Positions 58,384-64,000 of a stretch of DNA of 64,000 nucleotides are shown here, one piece after another. Made by a program: the position numbers and the translations under genes. The first letter of the stretch is position 1, and the number at the start of each line of letters is the position of its first letter. Source of the DNA: Lepas anatifera (taxonomy: Eukaryota > Arthropoda > Thecostraca > Lepadidae); the NCBI GenBank assembly GCA_034440635.1, contig JAOTON010000972.1, forward strand, positions 62,001-126,000. Direction: 5' to 3'. The notes beneath the pieces were generated by a model that had not been told where the DNA came from, did no database searches, and saw nothing but the letters and a program-made list of their open reading frames with translations.

Positions 58384-59504
58384 GAACTAATAAAACCGAT
58401 AATGTATGCCAAAAATATGATAATTCATACGTTAAAACATGAATTTCCCTTAAACATTTTAATTTTCCGCACATGCTAATAGCGTAAATATACCTAAGGT
58501 AATCTCATTGATCGTCTCTTACCAGGTGTTAGTGCATCAATCTTCATGAACATCAAACGCGTTTTGGTCCCAAATGTTTAATAACTAGCGCAGAACGACT
58601 GAGGCAAGGAAGTCGTGCACCAGAGCCAAGTCGATGCACCGGGATTTCGAAAAGGAAAAATTTCAACGCATTCTCGAGTTTTCAACTTGATTATCAGACT
58701 CTGATTTATTATCGCGATCGTGGTTTTATGGTTCTTCAAAAGCAGCGTTTCATAGAATAATTTAATTGAACCAAAAAACTTATATGTCCATATTTATTTT
58801 TGCAACCCATGATGAAACAGTGGCATGATAAAATTATAACAGTTTTCCGATGTGTTCTAAAAAAATCAGGTGTTTTTGGGGGCCACTCAAGTTTTTCTTC
58901 GGAATACAGTGTTACTGCAAAAGAGACTAGGTTATTTCGTACATTCAATGCGAAATACATACATTAAATAACGGATGGGCGTACAATGATAAATAAGGCT
59001 TAAACCTCGCACTCCCAGACAATTCAATGTATTTGATACAAGAAACCTAAACGGCTACGAAGGAGAGTAGATGGCATTAAAGTCAACGACTTTAAACAGT
59101 ACAAAATGTTGGTGATCTCAGCAGACAGGTGTAGCTCCAGGAGCAAATCCAGTATGGGAAACCTCCGCACACAAGATGCTTCCCACTGTCTGTGTCCCAC
59201 AGAGGCTTCTGTCTTAGAGCATCCCGTACACCAAACAAAAATACGCCTTGGTGGTGGAGGAAGCAAACTTTTTGTAGCTTCCTTTAGGTATATTTGCATC
59301 TGCATATGTTAAAACTGAGGGATTGATATAAAGCCCATGCATGATGCCAACAATCCGCTTCTTATAGGTGCCCTTTTGGTAACCTAGAAGTGCCCTTTTG
59401 ATGTAAAAATGTGCCATTTTCAGCCGAGTGTCAGCCAACCCCATCCACGCGCGGTGGATGGGTTCCACGCGCGGTGGATGGGGTTCCTAAAGTGCTCCCC
59501 CTCC
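58384..59504. other. No recognised gene; short palindromic tandem at 59445-59483
   Basis: At about 59445-59483 CCACGCGCGGTGGATGGG is present twice, each unit containing the near-palindrome CCACGCGCGGTGG. Otherwise nothing supportable. Confidence 0.4.
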
Positions 59505-59815
59505 CCACCAGTTGTTCCGATGTGGTCGGAGAACCGTTCGCAGCGGTAAACTTTACGTGGCCAAATTTGATAGGATTCATGAGCGCGTCGAGGGGTGAAT
59601 TAATTGTTAAAATCGGTCGATGTTTTGAGCTATAGGCTTTCAAAGTCAGGCCTATATTTCGAGACCATTGCATTTGCGTGGTCGCACTGCAGTTCACCTG
59701 CACAGTAGACCGTGTTAAAACGTCAAAATTTTGACGTAACAACATCATAGAATTGGCATTATATGTCAAGGTCACCCCACATAAATGTCAAGATTAAAGG
59801 TCACAGGTATATGGT
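59505..59815. repeat. AGGTCA-rich dispersed repeat, copy 2
   Basis: Shares landmark order with 55082-55420 and ends in GTCAAGGTCACCCCACAT and AAAGGTCACAGG. Minus frames across it (59431-59775) reflect the repeat. Confidence 0.5.
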
Positions 59816-60190
59816 GCCATACCAACTCGACACACCAAGTGTCAATTTTTACACGGCACTATCTCGGATCCTTATTTTACTTTGCATACAGGGTTATCGT
59901 GGACTGGGAACACGAAGCTGAGAATATTAGGATCTTAGCTCACATTTTTTGGGATGTATGATGATGTCAATATTTGTAAAATACTGTTGCATTCCCGTAT
60001 AAACTATACTATAATCTGAAAATATTTTCAAATATATGCGTTCAGGAAGCTTTTCATTACAATGAAGGCATCAATCCTTTCTGGAAATATTTTTGAAATT
60101 TTTATTTTTCAAAATAAATGTTACATATTACATTGAATCGGAAAATGTTTAATTTCAATCAGCATACTATCTTGCATTTGCTTCCTTTTC

Positions 60191-60193
<3 letters not shown>
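59816..60193. other. No recognisable feature
   Basis: AT-rich sequence; nothing supportable. Confidence 0.4.
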
Positions 60194-60233
<40 letters not shown>

Positions 60234-60238
60234 AATAA
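60194..60238. repeat. (TA)n microsatellite
   Basis: About 45 bases of AT alternation with one interruption (ATTAT). Confidence 0.95.
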
Positions 60239-61282
60239 AGAGTCTTATTTCTCATGGTATGTGATGATTTTACAGTGGGATCTCTGCTACTACGCCGCCA
60301 GGAAAATCCCAAAGATAGGCAGTACTGTCCGGTGCGGCTCCTCCCCGTCCCGCCGCCCGTGGCGCGCCACCGCCTGGGCGCGCGTCGGCCGGCCGGAAAC
60401 GGGGCTCTCGTCATACTTTTTTATTTTTATGGCGGCATAGTAGCAAAGATCCCAGTCTAAGAATCATTGCTTATTGTGCAGAATGTAACACTCTATAAGT
60501 TGTGTGAGCTTGAAGAAAATCAAAGATGGAACAGGGATCGAAAATTGACGTTTTCTGATTCAATGTAACCTATAAGGCCATAACATATATTTTTGACTAC
60601 ACAATTGTTAAAAATACAGGAAGCATGGGTTTATACCTTTATAACTTTATGTTAAGGAGCATCCTGCAAAATTCAAATAGGTATCTAAAACTGTTTTGAA
60701 GTTATAGCTGTATAGATAAATATTTGACGAATGATGACGTTATTATACCTATAATAAGAACTGTAAAGTGTAGCGGTCTACTTTTCCCAGAATCGAGTTT
60801 CTGGCCCAAGATAAGCTTAAAGGGGGATACGCTAAAAAAATTTTATTGGATAGATCGAAAGGTCACAAAAAGTTGTTTCAGAAGTCCTATTCTCATTTTT
60901 GCGAATTCGGCCTGCAAATGCCTTAAAATTGCTCTCAAAGTCAACATTTCTAGACGACTTTACCGGTACACCATATCTCGATGTATATGACGTACACCCG
61001 GCTAAGACTATCAATTTCTCTAAGAATTAGGTAATATCTATCCTAAACAGTGATGTAGAACTTTGGACTACTACAGAAAAAAATTACTATAGAAAAACAA
61101 CATTCCAAAACTATTTTGAAACAGAAATACAGGGCTTGAAAGAAATCACAATTAACCAATCAGAAGCCTAAGAATTCTCAAACCAGGGTCACGTGACCTA
61201 TCTGACGCAAAAGTTTTGTCATCTTGGGGCTGAAGCAGAAAATGACTCAAGACCCGAGATACGAAACCGCTGAAGACTTGAG
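60239..61282. other. No recognised gene; CpG-rich patch at 60290-60410
   Basis: A short very GC-rich patch gives Arg/Gly-rich minus frames without a domain. The rest is AT-rich. Confidence 0.4.
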
Positions 61283-61876
61283 TAGGGGAAGTGGGGGCAA
61301 GCCCGCCACCATAAGGATTTGCTGTTCCCAAAAGCATATTTTGTGTTCAATGACAATTTCTTTACTTTCGATCCATTTTGAGATCAATTTGGCACCAAGG
61401 AATGCCTTCCTGATTTGACTTATATCTTTAAACTAAAAAATAAATGACTTCAAAGTGAGTAGTGCATTTCTAGTGTCTTAAAAAAGTGAGGGCAACACCG
61501 CCATGGGTGGCGGTGTTACCCCTATTAGGTCGGCGTCAACCCGTGACATATCGCTTCTATTGCGTTCTAAATTCGCAGTTTGTGAATGCAAGTACCTATA
61601 CATTTGTGTTTATCTTGAAGTTTCTAGTCTCTACAGTAGTGCTAACGGTTCCAAGGACGATTATCAATCATATCCAAACACGCGAATTTCGGTATTCGTG
61701 CGATACAAATTTCTGTCGCAAATAAATGTGAAAAAGCTTGTACTTGAAAACTCGCATAATGTATGTTACTGGCTTAACATCTAAGCTCATATCCAGTGAA
61801 CTTCCAGGTATATTACAAATCAAGTCACAAAATCAGACATGTCCCTAAAACATGAGGAACACAGTATGATAATCAG

Positions 61877-61965
61877 TGACGATGGAACGTCTGAATTTAA
61901 GGGGCCACAATGGGCTTTTCAACCCATTTCCCTCCAGTCAACGCCATAGACTTAGTGCTAATATT
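61877..61965 (-). repeat. Dispersed about 90-bp repeat, minus copy
   Basis: Inverted relative to 28828-28917, sharing CTATGGCGTTGACTGGA, GGTTGAAAAG and GACGTTCC on the complement. It lies inside the pogo-like element. Confidence 0.75.
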
Positions 61966-62588
61966 TATGTTTAAAGGGGGGCGGTGTACCGTGCACCGGT
62001 GAATCCCGCAAGTTCCTACGCCAGTGATATAATGGTAACTAAGGAAATGAACATTCATGTGCATGCACTAGCGAACTGGAAATTAAAACCAAAACCGCAG
62101 ATTGTTGAGAGCGGTGAAATGCTCAGAATCAAATTCTGAAATATAGTTCCGAAATGTTTTCTTTTCATATAAGAACCCACACAAACCCCTTTGAACTTGA
62201 CCCATCGCTGCAGGCCTCGTGTGTCCTGTGATTGCACGATCCACACTGCAACCAGAGTTCGTTCCGGCCGGTAACACCTTCTTCACAATACATGCAAATG
62301 TCCTCATTTTATTTCGGTAGGACACTTATGTCTTGCGCCTTTTTTCTCAGTTTTTTTCTTGGTCTTATGTATGCGCGGCTGCTTCCTTTCTTTTACAGGC
62401 CCTTCCGTCGCCCTTTTTGCAGGAGAGCTTGTCAGCATTATTGAGCATAATTTTCTGCGGCGATATGGTTTCCATTTTTTCCTCGTTGAATTGCGTGATC
62501 GGGAGTACATCATCGATAGGAGATTTTTGGTGCAATGGGGCTCTGAGCGTGGGCAGCAGACATTTAGGCCCCCCTTTCCAAAAATCCT

Positions 62589-62592
<4 letters not shown>

Positions 62593-62642
<50 letters not shown>
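62593..62642. repeat. (AT)n microsatellite inside transposase relic
   Basis: About 50 bases of pure AT alternation, located exactly between the DNA-binding part and the C-terminal part of the transposase relic. Confidence 0.95.
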
Positions 62643-62643
<1 letters not shown>

Positions 62644-62941
62644 GAGATCCTGCTGTAGGCGCATCCGCATCCGGGCATCCGTGAGTTTCACGATCGAATG
62701 GATGGCTGATCCGCTGCCTTTCCGTAAAGTCGTACGCCACAGACGCGAGCTTTTCGCCATAGAAAAGTTTTGAAAGCGGACCAGCCTTTCTGCTAGGTCT
62801 TGCTCGAAGTCTTCTGGGATGTTTGTCCCAGGACCTAATCTAGGAGGAGCAATGTTTTCCACTTGCCCTGATACGATGTTTTTTCAGTCGATCTAGCAGT
62901 GTGGCTCTCGGGATCTGATACCGTATGCTGGCTTTTTTACT

Positions 62942-63139
62942 GACATCCCTATAGAGATCTACTATAGCTATAGTAGATCTCTACTATAGTAGAGATCTAC
63001 TACTCTAGTACTATACTACTCTAGTACTATCTACTACTCTACTACTATACTACTATAGTAGATCTACTATAGCTATAGTAGATCTCTACTGTAACTATAG
63101 TGTATCACTATAGTTATATTATATATCTATGGACATCCC
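62942..63139. mobile_element. Palindromic CTATAGTAGATCT insertion with 8-bp duplication
   Basis: A 182-bp sequence at 62950-63131, made of CTATAG, GTAGATCTAC and CTACTAC motifs, interrupts the transposase frame. It is flanked by GACATCCC on both sides (62942-62949 and 63132-63139). Removing it with one copy of the duplication would rejoin the transposase frame exactly at GDV|SKKAS. It holds overlapping perfect palindromes: 62952-62983 (32 bp), 62971-63002 (32 bp) and 63060-63085 (26 bp). The terminal 10 bases (TATAGAGATC; complement of right end CATAGATATA) are only loosely inverted. Class unknown; the 8-bp duplication would fit a hAT-like insertion mechanism. Confidence 0.75.
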
Positions 63140-63943
63140 CTTTCCCAACCACTTTTATAGCGTTTGTCAGACATTCCGAGCCCCAAGCGCACCTCGTGCA
63201 GTTTTTATATGCTTTCTTCAGAGCCATTGTGATCTCACATGTTGATTCGATGGTGTGAAACAGAACACGCTTTCTCGATAAAAATAAACGGCAACAAATT
63301 GAAATCAAGTTTTACTTCCAGCATACAGCCAAACGTAGATGGTAATGTCAAGAACAGCGCAGCCAATCCAGAACCCTAATTGGAACTGCACTTCATTTTT
63401 GCGCACGGCAAACACTACCCCCGCTTTAGGTGTAGGCTATTTCGGTATTTCTGAGTTCTTTGCATGATAGTTGGAACCATTAAAATTTTTGTAAAAAGAA
63501 AATGAACTCCCGACATCCAATGAGGTAGCACCGCCACCCCTTGGGGTAACACCGCCATGGCATGGCGGTGTTACCGACATCGACAGTGAACGACAATCAC
63601 CACTACCGCTGGAAAAGTAGGACTGTTATGGCGACCTGGTGCGACAATGTCAGATCAAAAGCTATAACGCTCTGAAAAAAATGAGAAATTACTAAGGTTA
63701 GATCACTGAATAACTTTCGGCATTGTTCAATGACAGGGAAATTTTTATAAAACAGGATCCTTTTTTCAAAATATGCCCCTAATTATCTGAAACGTATCAA
63801 AAGTCGTGTTGTAACAGATTCAAGCTCATTCGCCGCTAAATTCCGACTGCGAAATAGTGTCAAACGTTGTGTACAGCTAGTAACCACACCGCTAGGGGTA
63901 TGGCGGGGTTCCCCACATGGCGGTGTTACCCCCGCTTCCCCTA

Positions 63944-64000
63944 ATTATGTTTTTTTCGTTTCTAGGGTAAACTAATTCATTTTGTAGTTTTTAGAAGCTT
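63944..64000. other. Window end, nothing recognised
   Basis: 57 AT-rich bases right of the pogo-like element. Confidence 0.4.

Larger units (their letters stand above)
62165..63227 (-). pseudogene. Pogo-like transposase, disrupted and missing its catalytic core
   Basis: The N-terminus starts at an ATG at 63227 and reads SECLTNAIKVVGKGDV, is interrupted at 63131-62950, and resumes SKKASIRYQIPRATLLDRLK: a Psq-type helix-turn-helix. After a frame change it continues LGPGTNIPEDFEQDLAERL, then, after a second change, FYGEKLASVAYDFTERQ and ISHPFDRETHG, which match the CENP-B/Tc5-type second DNA-binding domain. A (TA)n tract then stands where the DDE catalytic domain should be. Beyond it come MLTSSPAKRA, a typical C-terminal phrase of these proteins, a Lys-rich stretch, and EDICMYCEE, WLQCGSCNHRTHEAC, the zinc-binding tail, ending near 62165. 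No active protein is possible. Confidence 0.85.
61283..63943 (-). mobile_element. Pogo-like (Tc1/mariner superfamily) transposon
   Basis: The body 61285-63941 is bounded by TA on both sides (61283-61284, 63942-63943), the usual target for this superfamily. The ends are inverted repeats: TAGGGGAAGTGGGGGCAAGC on the left and, complemented, TAGGGGAAGCGGGGGTAACA on the right, followed by CCGCCA in both. Extra copies of the AACACCGCCATGG motif form hairpins at 61498-61521 and 63544-63575. The minus strand encodes a broken transposase (62165-63227). The element also holds a (TA)n tract at 62593-62642, an inserted palindromic sequence at 62950-63131 and a dispersed repeat at 61877-61965. Confidence 0.85.

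Noticed and set aside
60121..60414. 97-codon minus frame across the (TA)n tract
   Set aside because: Half is microsatellite read-through and half is Arg/Gly-rich CpG text; no domain.
62365..62862. A single 165-codon minus protein including a YIYIYI run
   Set aside because: The run is (AT)n read-through. Only the parts on each side match transposase, and they lie in shifted frames.

Overview
The window looks like intergenic or intronic DNA from a repeat-rich invertebrate animal genome. The evidence is eukaryotic: tRNA-derived SINEs, hAT-like and pogo-like DNA transposons, TTAA-flanked elements, a Penelope-like fragment and several minisatellites. There is no bacterial gene organisation, and the phylum cannot be named from the sequence. 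I found no intact host gene, no rRNA or stand-alone tRNA gene, and no CRISPR array. Nearly all open frames of 60-250 codons are chance frames or read-throughs of tandem repeats. The only protein-coding signals I can defend are decayed mobile-element genes.

Layout. 1-12 kb: mostly unannotatable sequence with pieces of a 'TAGCGG' hAT-like family, SINEs, a lone TTAA-element end near 8.9 kb and an 18-bp minisatellite (11.3-11.8 kb). 12-18 kb: a 1.03-kb TTAA element, a 22-bp satellite (13.2-13.9 kb), a second TTAA family (15.0-16.25 kb), a hAT-like copy and two SINEs. 18.5-21.9 kb: a 3.3-kb satellite of 33-bp units with 45/46-bp variants and an 882-bp higher-order duplication. 22-33 kb: sparse, with a pogo-like C-terminal relic (28.5 kb), SINEs and a small transposon-like exon (32.3 kb). 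33-53 kb: a cluster of hAT-like elements with 8-bp target-site duplications (33382-35529, 35881-36077, 37167-37427, 38633-44513, 47307-47485, 51677-51854, 51998-52233). The largest is 5.9 kb and is filled by GC-rich minisatellite. A Penelope-like GIY-YIG fragment lies at 45.4 kb. 54-64 kb: SINE, AGGTCA-rich repeats, a second 1.03-kb TTAA copy, a third TTAA-type element (57.1-58.4 kb) and a 2.66-kb pogo-like transposon (61.28-63.94 kb) whose transposase is broken by frameshifts, loss of the catalytic core and an inserted palindromic sequence.

The most interesting observation is that the TTAA elements share one terminal design: a TTAACCC-type end followed by a G-run/C-run hairpin. The hairpin core differs between families but is self-complementary each time, and it matches at both ends of an element. 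Second is the palindromic insertion with an 8-bp duplication inside the pogo transposase frame. Third is the giant hAT-like element whose short deletion derivative lies 7 kb away.
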